51,684 nt of DNA from a virus, in the IMG/VR virus record IMGVR_UViG_3300009130_000040, positions 1-51,684 of that record. One strand, given 5' to 3'. The translations under genes and the position numbers were made by a program. The notes beneath the pieces are model-generated. The model was not told the DNA's origin, made no database searches, and was given only the letters and a program-made list of their open reading frames with translations. Below are positions 32,563-41,115 of the stretch, one piece after another. Numbering within the stretch: position 1 is the first letter of the stretch; each line of letters opens with the position of its first letter.

Positions 32563-33395
32563 TGGATACTATCATCGGTCTTGGCAACGCTGGGTGTAAC
32601 ATCGCAGACGAGTTTGCCAAATATCCTCAATATTCTATCAAAAAAATCGATGTTGGCTTGGAGAAGACCAAGACCACACTTCCCTTAAAAGAGCCTGAAA
32701 AGATTGAAGATTATGAAGAAAAACTGCCCACACTTCAGCATTTTTTCCGAGGTGTCCGTGGTGATATTTTGTTTGTCGTGGGTGGGGGTGGAAAAATTTC
32801 CTCAGCATCGCTAGGGGTTTTGCGTTATTTAAAAAATAAGTGCAATATTAATGTTTTGTATATCAGACCGGAACTATCATTACTTAATGAAACCCAAGCG
32901 AAGTTAGAGAAATTAGTTTTTAATGTATTTCAGGAATATGCGCGTTCTGGTGTTTTTGAAAGATTATATTTGACCTCCAATGAGGAGATTGAATCAATTC
33001 TTGGCGGGGTTTCCATCAAAGATTATTATAGTAAGATTAATCAAATGATTGTTTCGACTCTCCATATGATTAATGTTTATAATAACAATAAATCATTAAC
33101 CAATACCTTCAGCACTTTACCAGTTGGGGCAAGAATTACTACCATCGGCATGAGCGATTTGGAAAAAAATGAAGATAAGATGTTTTTTTCTCTTGACAGC
33201 GTGTCCGATATCGTGTATTATTACACACACAATAAGACGAAGATTGAAACGGATCCCGAATTAATGAGTAAGATACGAAAAGCAATAGCTTCTCAAAAAG
33301 AAGACGGTTACAGAGTTACTTACGGAATTTATGAAACGGATTACGATCAAGATTACATTTATTGTTTAAACCATACTTCTATAATACAGAAGTAA
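32562..33395 (+). CDS. FtsZ/tubulin-like nucleotide-binding protein (divergent)
   Basis: 277 aa, TAATG overlap with the MazG gene. The N terminus is a Rossmann-type strand-loop-helix, TIIGLGNAGCNIADEF (residues 3-18), as at the start of FtsZ (GVGNAGSNxV). Residues 69-83 DILFVVGGGGKISSA occupy the place of the tubulin G-box (GGGTG[ST]G) but with KIS in place of TGS/TG. The next strand, INVLYIRPEL, also matches FtsZ order. C-terminal helices and strands follow (NQMIVSTLHMINVYN). A cytoskeletal role would be exciting but the broken G-box leaves an enzyme or other Rossmann protein possible. Confidence 0.55.
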   Translation: MDTIIGLGNAGCNIADEFAKYPQYSIKKIDVGLEKTKTTLPLKEPEKIEDYEEKLPTLQHFFRGVRGDILFVVGGGGKISSASLGVLRYLKNKCNINVLYIRPELSLLNETQAKLEKLVFNVFQEYARSGVFERLYLTSNEEIESILGGVSIKDYYSKINQMIVSTLHMINVYNNNKSLTNTFSTLPVGARITTIGMSDLEKNEDKMFFSLDSVSDIVYYYTHNKTKIETDPELMSKIRKAIASQKEDGYRVTYGIYETDYDQDYIYCLNHTSIIQK

Positions 33396-33402
33396 TAATT
33401 GG

Positions 33403-33440
33403 GGGGTTGGGAGATTTGCTAACCTCACCTTAAAATAAGG
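33403..33440 (+). promoter_or_regulatory. Two small hairpins in the leader of the ssDNA-binding gene
   Basis: Within the 59-nt gap, GGGGTTG (33403-33409) can pair with TAACCTC (33420-33426), and CCTTA (33428-33432) with TAAGG (33436-33440). The second overlaps the AAGGAG ribosome-binding site. T4 gp32 represses its own mRNA through leader structure; a similar control is possible here. Confidence 0.3.
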
Positions 33441-33454
33441 AGATAAAAAAAGAT

Positions 33455-34186
33455 ATGGCATTAGATATGGCAAAAATGAAGGCTAAACTCCAAGAGTCCG
33501 AATCTGGAGGGAAGTCTAAATCAGATAACGTTTTCTGGCGACCTCAAGAGGGCGATCAAGAAATTCGTTTAGTTCCAACAGACGATGGAGATCCGTTTAA
33601 GGTTTTCCATTTTCATTATAATCTAGGTGATGGAGCCCGTGGCGGCGTCCTTTGCCCAAAACGACAATTCGGAGACAACTGTCCAATTTGCGACTTTGCT
33701 TCTAAATTGTGGCAAGAAGGCACAGACGACAGCAAGAAAATGGCGAAATCATTGTTTGTCCGCCAACGCTTTTTCTCTCCAGTAATTGTACGTGGTGAAG
33801 AAGATTCAGGTGTACGAATTTGGGGTTATGGCAAGACCATTTATGAAACACTTTTGGGTCTTGTTCTTAATCCTGATTATGGTGATATCACTGACGTAGA
33901 TACAGGTGTGGATTTCACATTGACTTACACACTTCCAAAATCAAAAGGTGCATTTCCGCAAACGAACTTGGTTCCGAAGCGTAAATCATCTGCTCTTGCG
34001 AAGACAAAAGGTGGCATTAAAGAAGTGCTTGAATCAATTCCTGAAATTGAAAACCTTTTTCAACGCAAGTCACCCGCCGATGTTAAAGCAATCTTGGAAT
34101 CGTTCCTAAACCCGATTGATGGTCCAATGGTTGAAGATGCCGGTGTCAGCAGTGTTGACGAAGCCATTCGTGAACTATCTGCGTAG
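33455..34186 (+). CDS. 32: Single-stranded DNA-binding protein (gp32-type)
   Basis: 243 aa. It coats ssDNA and organises replication and recombination proteins. After a Lys-rich N terminus it has FWRPQEGDQEIRLVPTDD and a zinc site H54-X12-C67-X8-C76-X2-C79 (T4 gp32: H-X12-C-X9-C-X2-C). The OB-fold core continues to about residue 170, then a hinge and acidic C-terminal helix region. Shorter than T4 gp32 (301 aa). It is followed by a terminator. Confidence 0.9.
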   Translation: MALDMAKMKAKLQESESGGKSKSDNVFWRPQEGDQEIRLVPTDDGDPFKVFHFHYNLGDGARGGVLCPKRQFGDNCPICDFASKLWQEGTDDSKKMAKSLFVRQRFFSPVIVRGEEDSGVRIWGYGKTIYETLLGLVLNPDYGDITDVDTGVDFTLTYTLPKSKGAFPQTNLVPKRKSSALAKTKGGIKEVLESIPEIENLFQRKSPADVKAILESFLNPIDGPMVEDAGVSSVDEAIRELSA

Positions 34187-34210
34187 TAACTAAAAACATT
34201 AAGGTTTTTG

Positions 34211-34253
34211 GGGGTTGCCGTTGTTTATTAAATAGCATCGGCAACCTCTTTTT
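34211..34253 (+). terminator. Rho-independent terminator after the ssDNA-binding gene
   Basis: A 10-bp stem (34211-34220 with 34239-34248, one G-T wobble) with an 18-nt loop is followed by TTTTT. The strong GC stem (GGTTGCCG/CGGCAACC) is clear. Confidence 0.85.
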
Positions 34254-34265
34254 CGTAGGAAGATT

Positions 34266-35390
34266 ATGAGCAACGGAAAATTATCATCATCAGATATCTT
34301 AAAAATGATCAACAAAAAAGCTGGAAGAACGGTTGCCTTTGCAGGAGATCAGGAGAACCCAGCAGATATTAAAGATTGGATCCCAACTGGCTCACGCTGG
34401 CTTGACTCCATTATCTGTCGCGGACAACTGGCTGGCATTCCAGTCGGTCGCTGCACAGAAATTGCAGGTCTTGAAAGTTCTGGTAAATCTTATATGGCGG
34501 GTCAAGTCGCTCGGGAAGGTCAAAAGAAAGGTATTAAAGTATTATATTTTGACTCTGAAGCAACAATGACTAGCGAGTTTTTGGAAAAACTTGGTTGTGA
34601 TATGGAAGGTGATAATCAAATCGTCATCATTCAGCCAGAAGATATCGAAATGGTTCTTGAAACTATGGAAATGTGTATGGCTAACGATCCAGATAATCGT
34701 TATTTATTTATTTTAGATTCTCTGGCTATGACACCATGCCGTGCAGACTTAGAAAAAGATTTCAACCCACAGTCATCAATGGCGCAGATGCCCCGCGTAT
34801 TGTCCATTGGAATGAAGAAGTTAACAGTATCGTTGTCCAAGAGTCAATCTACATTCCTTGTTCTTAATCAATTAAAGACAAATATTAATGTTAGTAATCC
34901 CATGATGATGTTGTCACAACCTTGGTTCACTCCCGGTGGTAAAGCCATCATCTATGCGTACTCATTACGACTATGGTTGACTGGTTTAAAGGGTAAGAAA
35001 ACTTTTATTGAAGATGAGAATGGTTATCGCATAGGTTCAGAGGTTAAAGCCAAGCTAGAGAAGTCAAAGTTCGGAACTCAAGGTCGTATCTGTAACTTTA
35101 AGATCTTGTGGGGTGGAGAAGAAGTGGGTATCATGAATGACGAATCTCTCTTGACAGCCATCAAACCATCTGATAGACTTAAAAATGCAGGAGCGTGGTT
35201 TACTTTGGAAGGTTATGAAAAGAAATTCCAAGCTGCCACATTTCCTAAACTTATGAAAAGTGATCCAAAGTTTTCAAAGATCGTTTATGATATTATGGAC
35301 GAAGAAGTGATTCGCAAGTTTGAAAACAAAACGGGAAAAGCCGAAGACTTTTATGACCTAGAAGAACAAGCTCTAGAACAGGAGAAATAG
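34266..35390 (+). CDS. uvsX: UvsX/RecA-type recombinase
   Basis: 374 aa. It performs ATP-dependent strand exchange for recombination-dependent replication and repair. Walker A is GLESSGKS (residues 68-75), preceded by PTGSRWLDSIICRGQLAGIP, as in UvsX. Walker B is RYLFILDSLAM (about 145-155). The L2-like region includes FLVLNQLKTNINVSNP and the FTPGGKAIIYAYSLRLWL strand. The length is close to T4 UvsX (391 aa). A helicase and exonuclease follow in the same block. Confidence 0.93.
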   Translation: MSNGKLSSSDILKMINKKAGRTVAFAGDQENPADIKDWIPTGSRWLDSIICRGQLAGIPVGRCTEIAGLESSGKSYMAGQVAREGQKKGIKVLYFDSEATMTSEFLEKLGCDMEGDNQIVIIQPEDIEMVLETMEMCMANDPDNRYLFILDSLAMTPCRADLEKDFNPQSSMAQMPRVLSIGMKKLTVSLSKSQSTFLVLNQLKTNINVSNPMMMLSQPWFTPGGKAIIYAYSLRLWLTGLKGKKTFIEDENGYRIGSEVKAKLEKSKFGTQGRICNFKILWGGEEVGIMNDESLLTAIKPSDRLKNAGAWFTLEGYEKKFQAATFPKLMKSDPKFSKIVYDIMDEEVIRKFENKTGKAEDFYDLEEQALEQEK

Positions 35391-36185
35391 ATGAAAAGCG
35401 TTGTTTTGTTTGATATGGATGGCACCATTACGCCTGCTAGACAATCAATTGAAGATAAAATGACCGAGACACTATCTGATCTGCTTAAAGTTTGCGAAGT
35501 TGGCATTGTAACTGGCAGTGGGTTCGAATATGTGATACAGCAGTGTGGATCATTTTTTAATTCTGAACATGACTTTTCGAAGTTAACACTTTTGCCCTGT
35601 AATGGGACACAAAAATATGTACATAGAGATGGCGCTTGGGTCCAAGAGTCCACCCTTAATATGCGAGAGCATTTGGGAGAAGAATTTTTCCGCAAGTTAA
35701 TGTTTATATTGTCGGAACGAATTTATATTACTCACTTGACTAATACGACTGCCAAGTTGCCAATGATGGGTCACTTTATTTCTTATCGAGAATCTTTAAT
35801 TAATTGGTGCCCCATTGGTCGATTAGCTTCGGATGAAGATCGGAAGCGTTTTATTGAGATTGATCAAAAGCGTCAAATTCGTGAAGTAAATATAGGCGTC
35901 CTGGAAAGATCTTCGGTGGCTGGAAAGGTTTGCTTCGCGATGGGAGGAAATACGTCTATCGATATCTACCCCATAGGCTGGGACAAAACATATGCTCTTA
36001 ATCATTATGATAATTATGATCATTGGTTCGTGGGCGATAGGTGTACGTTTCCAACAGGTAATGACAAGCCTCTTTACGATAAAATTAGAGAAACAAAACC
36101 AAACCAAGCGTTTGAAGTCAAGACAACATCAGACACTATAGAAATTATTAAAGATATTATAAACACACTCAACACCGAGGAGTAA
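35391..36185 (+). CDS. Eukaryotic-type phosphomannomutase (HAD family)
   Basis: 264 aa, ATG directly after the UvsX stop. It converts mannose-6-P to mannose-1-P. HAD motif I is VVLFDMDGTITPAR (Asp8 nucleophile, Asp10). The PMM-specific cap and core are clear: GHFISYRESLINWCPIGR (128-144), GGNTSIDIYPIGWDKTYAL (185-203; human PMM has GGQISFDVFPxGWDKRY) and FVGDRCTFPTGNDKPLYD (213-230; PMM FFGDxTxPGGNDxEI). This differs from the usual bacterial ManB/AlgC family. It pairs logically with the PMI cupin at 42477 and the nucleotidyltransferase at 44021. Confidence 0.85.
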   Translation: MKSVVLFDMDGTITPARQSIEDKMTETLSDLLKVCEVGIVTGSGFEYVIQQCGSFFNSEHDFSKLTLLPCNGTQKYVHRDGAWVQESTLNMREHLGEEFFRKLMFILSERIYITHLTNTTAKLPMMGHFISYRESLINWCPIGRLASDEDRKRFIEIDQKRQIREVNIGVLERSSVAGKVCFAMGGNTSIDIYPIGWDKTYALNHYDNYDHWFVGDRCTFPTGNDKPLYDKIRETKPNQAFEVKTTSDTIEIIKDIINTLNTEE

Positions 36186-36187
36186 TA

Positions 36188-37153
36188 ATGAGCAACAAAA
36201 TTTTAATTGTTGATGCAATGAATACGTTCATTCGCAACTATGTAATGAACCCATCGATTGCAGCTGATGGTTCACCGATTGGTGGTACTAAAGGCTTTTT
36301 AATGTCCATGCAGAAAATGATACGTGACATGCAACCAGATAATGTTATCGTCGTCTGGGATGGTGGAGGCGGAAGCGCAAAAAGACGTACTATTGTTAAA
36401 GAATATAAAGAAGGTCGCAAGCCTCTCAAATTAAATCGAGCGTACAAAGGAATGTCGGCACTGGAAGAATCCCAAAACCGTTATGATCAGATGCGCAAGA
36501 CCATTGAATACCTTAATCAAATGCCTGTTGCTCAGTTGATGGTAGAGGACATTGAAGCAGATGATGTAATTGCTTATATCTGTCAAATGCCTTCCTTAAA
36601 AGAAGACGTTAAGATTATTGTGTCCATGGACAAAGACTTTTATCAACTATGTGACGACAAAACAATGATTTATAGTCCAGTAAAAGATGAGTTCTTAAAC
36701 AAGAAAAGGATCATAGAAAAATTTTCAATTCATCCTAACAATTTTTCCCTAGCCCGAGCAATCGATGGCGATAAGTCAGACAACTTGGATGGGATCAAGG
36801 GAGCCGGACTCAAAACAGTTGCCAATAAATTTTCTTTTTTGGCGGAAGAAAAATCCTACACCCTTGATGACTTGTTTAACCATTGCCGACGTGATGAATC
36901 GGGCTTAAAATTATATAAAAATATTTTATCAGAAAAAAATAAAGTGGAGCTGAATTATAAATTAATGCAACTTTATTCTCCCTATATTTCAACTCAAAGT
37001 TCTCAACATATCAAAACTACTGTGGAAAACTTTGAGCCTTCTTTTAACCGGACGGAGGTTCTTAAAATGATGTCCATCGATGGCATTCATGAATTCAATT
37101 GGAACTCCCTATTTCAGAAATTTAGATCGATTGTTGACGCTGCGCGAGACTAA
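36188..37153 (+). CDS. 5'-3' exonuclease / flap nuclease (FEN-like, RNase H role)
   Basis: 321 aa. It removes RNA primers and 5' flaps. Seen: ILIVDAMNTFIRNYVMNP at the N terminus (first acidic ligand), VIVVWDGGGGSAKRR, VEDIEADDVIAY (clustered acids, about residue 118), VSMDKDFYQLCD (about residue 141) and a helix-hairpin-helix-like AIDGDKSDNLDGIKGAGLKT (about 196). All are in the order of the Pol I 5'-nuclease/T4 RNase H family. It may supply the 5'-exonuclease that the short polymerase lacks. Confidence 0.88.
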   Translation: MSNKILIVDAMNTFIRNYVMNPSIAADGSPIGGTKGFLMSMQKMIRDMQPDNVIVVWDGGGGSAKRRTIVKEYKEGRKPLKLNRAYKGMSALEESQNRYDQMRKTIEYLNQMPVAQLMVEDIEADDVIAYICQMPSLKEDVKIIVSMDKDFYQLCDDKTMIYSPVKDEFLNKKRIIEKFSIHPNNFSLARAIDGDKSDNLDGIKGAGLKTVANKFSFLAEEKSYTLDDLFNHCRRDESGLKLYKNILSEKNKVELNYKLMQLYSPYISTQSSQHIKTTVENFEPSFNRTEVLKMMSIDGIHEFNWNSLFQKFRSIVDAARD

Positions 37154-37236
37154 TTACAATGTTCCAAAACAAAGTGCTTGACAAGTCTTTGGGTTTGGGA
37201 TATGATCTAAAACACATCAGACACGACGAGGTTATA

Positions 37237-38613
37237 ATGTCCAATAATGATAAAGTTTCTTTCTCCAAATATGGCAAAACATTTCAAGAAAAACTCGCTT
37301 TTATTATCTTAGATGATCGTGTTTTCGCAGATCGCATGATGGAAGTTTTAAATATTGAATTTCTAGAATATAAGTATCTTCAAGCATTTACGGAAAAAAT
37401 CTTTCAATATAAATCTAAATACGGATCCCAACCTTCACACGATACTATGAAGACTATTATTAAGTCTGGTATTGATGACCTCAACGAAGCCCTTCAGAAA
37501 CAATTACGCGACTATTATGCGCGGGCATTAACTAACATTAACATTCTTGAGTCGTGTGAGTATATTAAAGATACAGCCCTGGATTTTTGTCGCAAACAGA
37601 AGCTACGTGAAGCGATGATGAAGTCCTCTACACTCCTCCAAAAGTGCTCTTTTGATGAGATTTCTGTACTCATTAATAACGCCTTGAAAGCAGGTGCCGA
37701 TGCCGACTTTGGGTATGATTATATCAAAGATTTTGATAAAAGATTTGAATTCTCAGGACGAGAAACCATCACCACGGGCTGGCAACGCATGGACGAGATA
37801 ACAGGTGGCGGCGCGGGTCGCAAAGAACTTGGTGTGGTCATCGCCCCAACCGGTGTCGGTAAGTCAATGGTTCTTGTTCATCTTGGAGCCACCGCAGTCA
37901 AAGCGGGTATGACTGTAGTTCATTACACGCTCGAACTGCGTGACACCGTTATTGCTAATCGTTACGATTCATGCATTACTGGTATTCCTTTGGATGAGTT
38001 AATGGATCGCAAGAGCGAGATCCGGGAAATGATTGACGATTGTGATGGAACGCTTATTGTTAAAGAATATCCTACAAAAACGGCAACCACAAACACAATC
38101 CGAGCACACCTCGAAAAATTAAAACAACAAGACATAACACCCGACATGATCATTGTGGATTACGCTGATTTATTGCGTCCTTTATCATCACGAGATGCTA
38201 AGCGTGAAGAATTGGAATCTATCTACGAAGAACTCCGTGCTATCATGATGGAGAATGATGTAGTTGGTTGGACAGCCTCACAAACAAATCGAACGGGATT
38301 GCAAGCAGAAATTATTACAATGCAGTCAATCTCAGAAGCATTTAACAAGTGCTTTGTTGCAGACCTTATCTTCTCGGTATCAAGAACAACAGAAGATAAA
38401 CAAAAGAATGGCGGAAGAATTTATATTGCGAAAAACAGAAACGGTCAAGACGGTTTAGTCTTCTCTATCTTCATGGACACAGCAAATATTGATATTAAAG
38501 TGTTAGAACGGTATGATCCCGATCAAGCAACCGGTCCAAGCTTATCACAAGAAGAACAACAAAAATTTATGTTAAACAAATATAAGAAACTAATGAAGGG
38601 AGCGACTATGTAA
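37237..38613 (+). CDS. 41: Replicative DNA helicase (gp41/DnaB-type)
   Basis: 458 aa from the ATG at 37237, preceded by GAGG at a good distance. An in-frame ATG at 37159 has no ribosome-binding site and would add 26 residues. It unwinds the fork ahead of the polymerase. N-terminal all-helical domain; Walker A is APTGVGKS (about residues 203-210); then HYTLELRDTVIANRYDSCIT; Walker B MIIVDYADLL; motif QxNR-like TASQTNRTGLQ; then RIYIAKNRNGQDG near the C terminus. Typical T4 gp41/DnaB order. Confidence 0.92.
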   Translation: MSNNDKVSFSKYGKTFQEKLAFIILDDRVFADRMMEVLNIEFLEYKYLQAFTEKIFQYKSKYGSQPSHDTMKTIIKSGIDDLNEALQKQLRDYYARALTNINILESCEYIKDTALDFCRKQKLREAMMKSSTLLQKCSFDEISVLINNALKAGADADFGYDYIKDFDKRFEFSGRETITTGWQRMDEITGGGAGRKELGVVIAPTGVGKSMVLVHLGATAVKAGMTVVHYTLELRDTVIANRYDSCITGIPLDELMDRKSEIREMIDDCDGTLIVKEYPTKTATTNTIRAHLEKLKQQDITPDMIIVDYADLLRPLSSRDAKREELESIYEELRAIMMENDVVGWTASQTNRTGLQAEIITMQSISEAFNKCFVADLIFSVSRTTEDKQKNGGRIYIAKNRNGQDGLVFSIFMDTANIDIKVLERYDPDQATGPSLSQEEQQKFMLNKYKKLMKGATM

Positions 38614-40475
38614 TGGAACTATCAAGTAAAATTCTATCTGATATTACTGTATTTATGAAATATGCCAAATACCGAGAGGATTTGGGAAGAAGGGAAACGT
38701 GGGAAGAATTAGTCACACGTAACAAGGAGATGCACATTAAGAAATTTCCTTTTATGAAAAGAGAAATTGAAGGTGCATACAAATTAGTTTATGATAAGAA
38801 AATATTACCGTCAATGCGCTCGCTACAATTCGGAGGGAAACCTATTGAGATTAGTCCAAACCGTGTTTATAATTGTGGCTTCCTGCCTGTTGATGACTAC
38901 CGAGCTTTTAATGAAATATTATTCCTCCTTTTAGGAGGAACAGGTATAGGATTTTCTGTACAAAAGCATCATGTTGAGAAGTTACCAGAAATTAGACATC
39001 CACGGGCTGATCGAAAGCGGCGATTCCTTATAGGAGATTCCATTGAAGGATGGGCAGATGCAGTTAAAGTGCTGATGCGTTCATATTTTGAGGGGACTTC
39101 TACAATTGAGTTTGATTTTTCAGATATCCGGGCAAAAGGCGCAAAGCTGGTTACGTCAGGTGGTAAAGCTCCTGGTCCCGAACCACTCAAAACTTGTATT
39201 CGTCAGATCAAATCAATCTTAAATGAAAAAGAGGAGGGCTCACAACTTGAACCTATTGAAGTCCATGATGTTGTTTGCCATATTGCTGATGCCGTTCTCG
39301 CTGGTGGGATTCGGCGTGCTGCACTTATTTCACTCTTTTCGGCAGATGATCAAGAAATGATTTCGTGCAAAGCAGGTAAGTGGTGGGAGAAAAATCCTCA
39401 ACGCGCTCGCGCAAATAACAGTGCCGTCCTGGTGCGTCATCGGGTAGAGAAAGATTTCTTTGATGAGGTCTGGGATCGTATCGAACACTCCAATTCAGGC
39501 GAACCTGGGATTTATTTTACCAATGATAAGGATTGGGGGACCAATCCCTGTTGTGAGATCGGTTTGCGCCCCTTTCAGTTTTGTAATTTGTGTGAGGTTA
39601 ACGTAGCTAACGTTGAATCTCAAGAAGATTTAAATGAAAGGGTGCGTTGTGCAGCATTGATTGGCACGCTTCAAGCCTCTTATACGGATTTTCATTACTT
39701 GCGCTCTGTGTGGCAGCGCACAACTGAAAAAGAAGCGTTGCTGGGTGTTGGCTTAACCGGCGTGGGATCAGGACTGGCACAAAAGTTAGACATGAAAGCG
39801 GCATCAAAGATAGCTAAAGAAGAAAATTCTAAAATTGCGGGATTGATTGGTATCAAGGGTGCTGCCCGAGTTACAACTATTAAGCCCAGCGGCACGTCCT
39901 CTATGGTTTTAGGTTGTTCTAGTGGCATTCATGCGTGGCATAATGATTATTATATTCGTCGTATTCGTGTTGGCAAGAACGAGGATATTTATCATTACCT
40001 CTCAATCAATCACCCTGAGTTGGTGGAGGATGAATATTTCAGACCCCATGACACAGCAGTTATCTCGGTTCCACAAAAAGCTCCTCAAGGAGCAATCCTC
40101 CGTCATGAAACAGCGTTGGAATTGTTGGAAAGAGTAAAATGGTTTTCACGAAACTGGATTAAACCAGGTCATAGTCGAGGAAACAATACCCACAATATTT
40201 CTGCAACAGTTTCCATTCAAGAGAGTGAGTGGAAGGCAGTTGGAGAATGGATGTGGGAGAATCGTAAATTCTATAATGGTTTAAGTGTCTTACCATACAG
40301 TGGAGGCACTTACAAGCAAGCACCGTTTGAAGACTGTGACGAGCTTACTTACAAAACAATGATGAACTCCCTGCAAGAGATTGATTTAACAAAAATTGCA
40401 GAAATTGACGACAACACCAACTTAGCAGGCGAGATTGCCTGTGCCGGTGGTGCTTGTGAAATTAAATATATATAA
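38613..40475 (+). CDS. nrdJ: Class II (B12-dependent) ribonucleotide reductase
   Basis: 620 aa, TAATG overlap with the helicase. It makes dNTPs with adenosylcobalamin as radical source, thus independent of oxygen. Key cysteines: C88 (NRVYNCGF), C313 thiyl site (TNPCCEIG), C324 (FCNLCEVNV), and the C-terminal redox pair C610/C615 (CAGGAC near the end), as in monomeric Lactobacillus-type RTPR. Other motifs: GGTGIGFSV, GGIRRAALISL, VTTIKPSGTSSMVLG. It is about 120 residues shorter than the bacterial enzyme (739 aa). Confidence 0.92.
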   Translation: MELSSKILSDITVFMKYAKYREDLGRRETWEELVTRNKEMHIKKFPFMKREIEGAYKLVYDKKILPSMRSLQFGGKPIEISPNRVYNCGFLPVDDYRAFNEILFLLLGGTGIGFSVQKHHVEKLPEIRHPRADRKRRFLIGDSIEGWADAVKVLMRSYFEGTSTIEFDFSDIRAKGAKLVTSGGKAPGPEPLKTCIRQIKSILNEKEEGSQLEPIEVHDVVCHIADAVLAGGIRRAALISLFSADDQEMISCKAGKWWEKNPQRARANNSAVLVRHRVEKDFFDEVWDRIEHSNSGEPGIYFTNDKDWGTNPCCEIGLRPFQFCNLCEVNVANVESQEDLNERVRCAALIGTLQASYTDFHYLRSVWQRTTEKEALLGVGLTGVGSGLAQKLDMKAASKIAKEENSKIAGLIGIKGAARVTTIKPSGTSSMVLGCSSGIHAWHNDYYIRRIRVGKNEDIYHYLSINHPELVEDEYFRPHDTAVISVPQKAPQGAILRHETALELLERVKWFSRNWIKPGHSRGNNTHNISATVSIQESEWKAVGEWMWENRKFYNGLSVLPYSGGTYKQAPFEDCDELTYKTMMNSLQEIDLTKIAEIDDNTNLAGEIACAGGACEIKYI

Positions 40476-40487
40476 AGGAATAAAACA

Positions 40488-40748
40488 ATGGCAACAATTG
40501 CAATCACAGAAGAAAAGAAGAAGCACGTAATCAACTTGATCAAATCTTATCGGGCTATTGATGGAGCCATCCAGCCTTATCAGGATCAACGTAAAGAATT
40601 GCGTACTGAATATATTGAAAACCAATGGCTTACCAATAACGAAATCTCTCTCGTCAAGAAAGCCTATAACGCTGTTAAAACGAAGGTAGATATGGATGAC
40701 CTCTCGTCGTTCATGGATATAGTAAAGAGTGAGATTCCAAATGTGTAA
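40488..40748 (+). CDS. Small helical protein downstream of the reductase
   Basis: 86 aa, preceded by AAAGGAATAA. A single helical domain with TEEKKKHVINLIKSYRAIDG, AIQPYQDQRKELRTEYIENQ, NEISLVKKAYNAVKTKVD. The layout (long helix, loop, helix) is reminiscent of small nucleoid-type helical proteins, but no motif allows an assignment. Confidence 0.5.
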   Translation: MATIAITEEKKKHVINLIKSYRAIDGAIQPYQDQRKELRTEYIENQWLTNNEISLVKKAYNAVKTKVDMDDLSSFMDIVKSEIPNV

Positions 40749-41106
40749 ATTCAAACCGTTTAATAAACACGTGTTGGTCAAAAAAACCGCCGAGAAAAAA
40801 TCTCCAGATTTGAGTCCTGTATTGATACCAGAAGATGCAAAGATGGAAAACAAAGACCGCTATGGTTTGGTTGACTTTGTTTGCGCTTCCAGCGACTGTG
40901 AAGATTTTCTTAAACGACTAAATCCAGAAACCCCCACTTGGGCTACCCAAACGGGAACAATGGATGATGTTTTTACTACGTCCGCGATTGCGAAAGGTCA
41001 TCCTAGTTTAGTGGTGGATCAGCGAATGGTTGAGGAAGTTAAGATTGCGGATCAATTGTTTCATGTAGTCCACCAAAATTATATTGTGGGAATTATTGAC
41101 GAATAG
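40741..41106 (+). CDS. Possible GroES/gp31-like co-chaperonin
   Basis: 121 aa from the ATG at 40741, 8 nt inside the previous gene. A beta-rich protein beginning KFKPFNKHVLVKKTAEKK (GroES: xxRPLxDRVxVKxxExE), then PVLIPEDAK, KDRYGLVDFV (GroES: GxVxAVG) and a C-terminal HVVHQNYIVGIIDE (GroES: ESDILAIVE-like). T4 gp31 is similarly divergent and required for capsid folding. The match is only in pattern, so low-moderate confidence. Confidence 0.4.
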   Translation: MCKFKPFNKHVLVKKTAEKKSPDLSPVLIPEDAKMENKDRYGLVDFVCASSDCEDFLKRLNPETPTWATQTGTMDDVFTTSAIAKGHPSLVVDQRMVEEVKIADQLFHVVHQNYIVGIIDE

Positions 41107-41115
41107 GAAAAAGGT

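Noticed and set aside
37159-37236. 26-residue N-terminal extension of the helicase
   Set aside because: The upstream ATG has no ribosome-binding site, while the ATG at 37237 has GAGG at good spacing and gives a typical helicase start (SNNDKVSFSKYGKTFQEKL).
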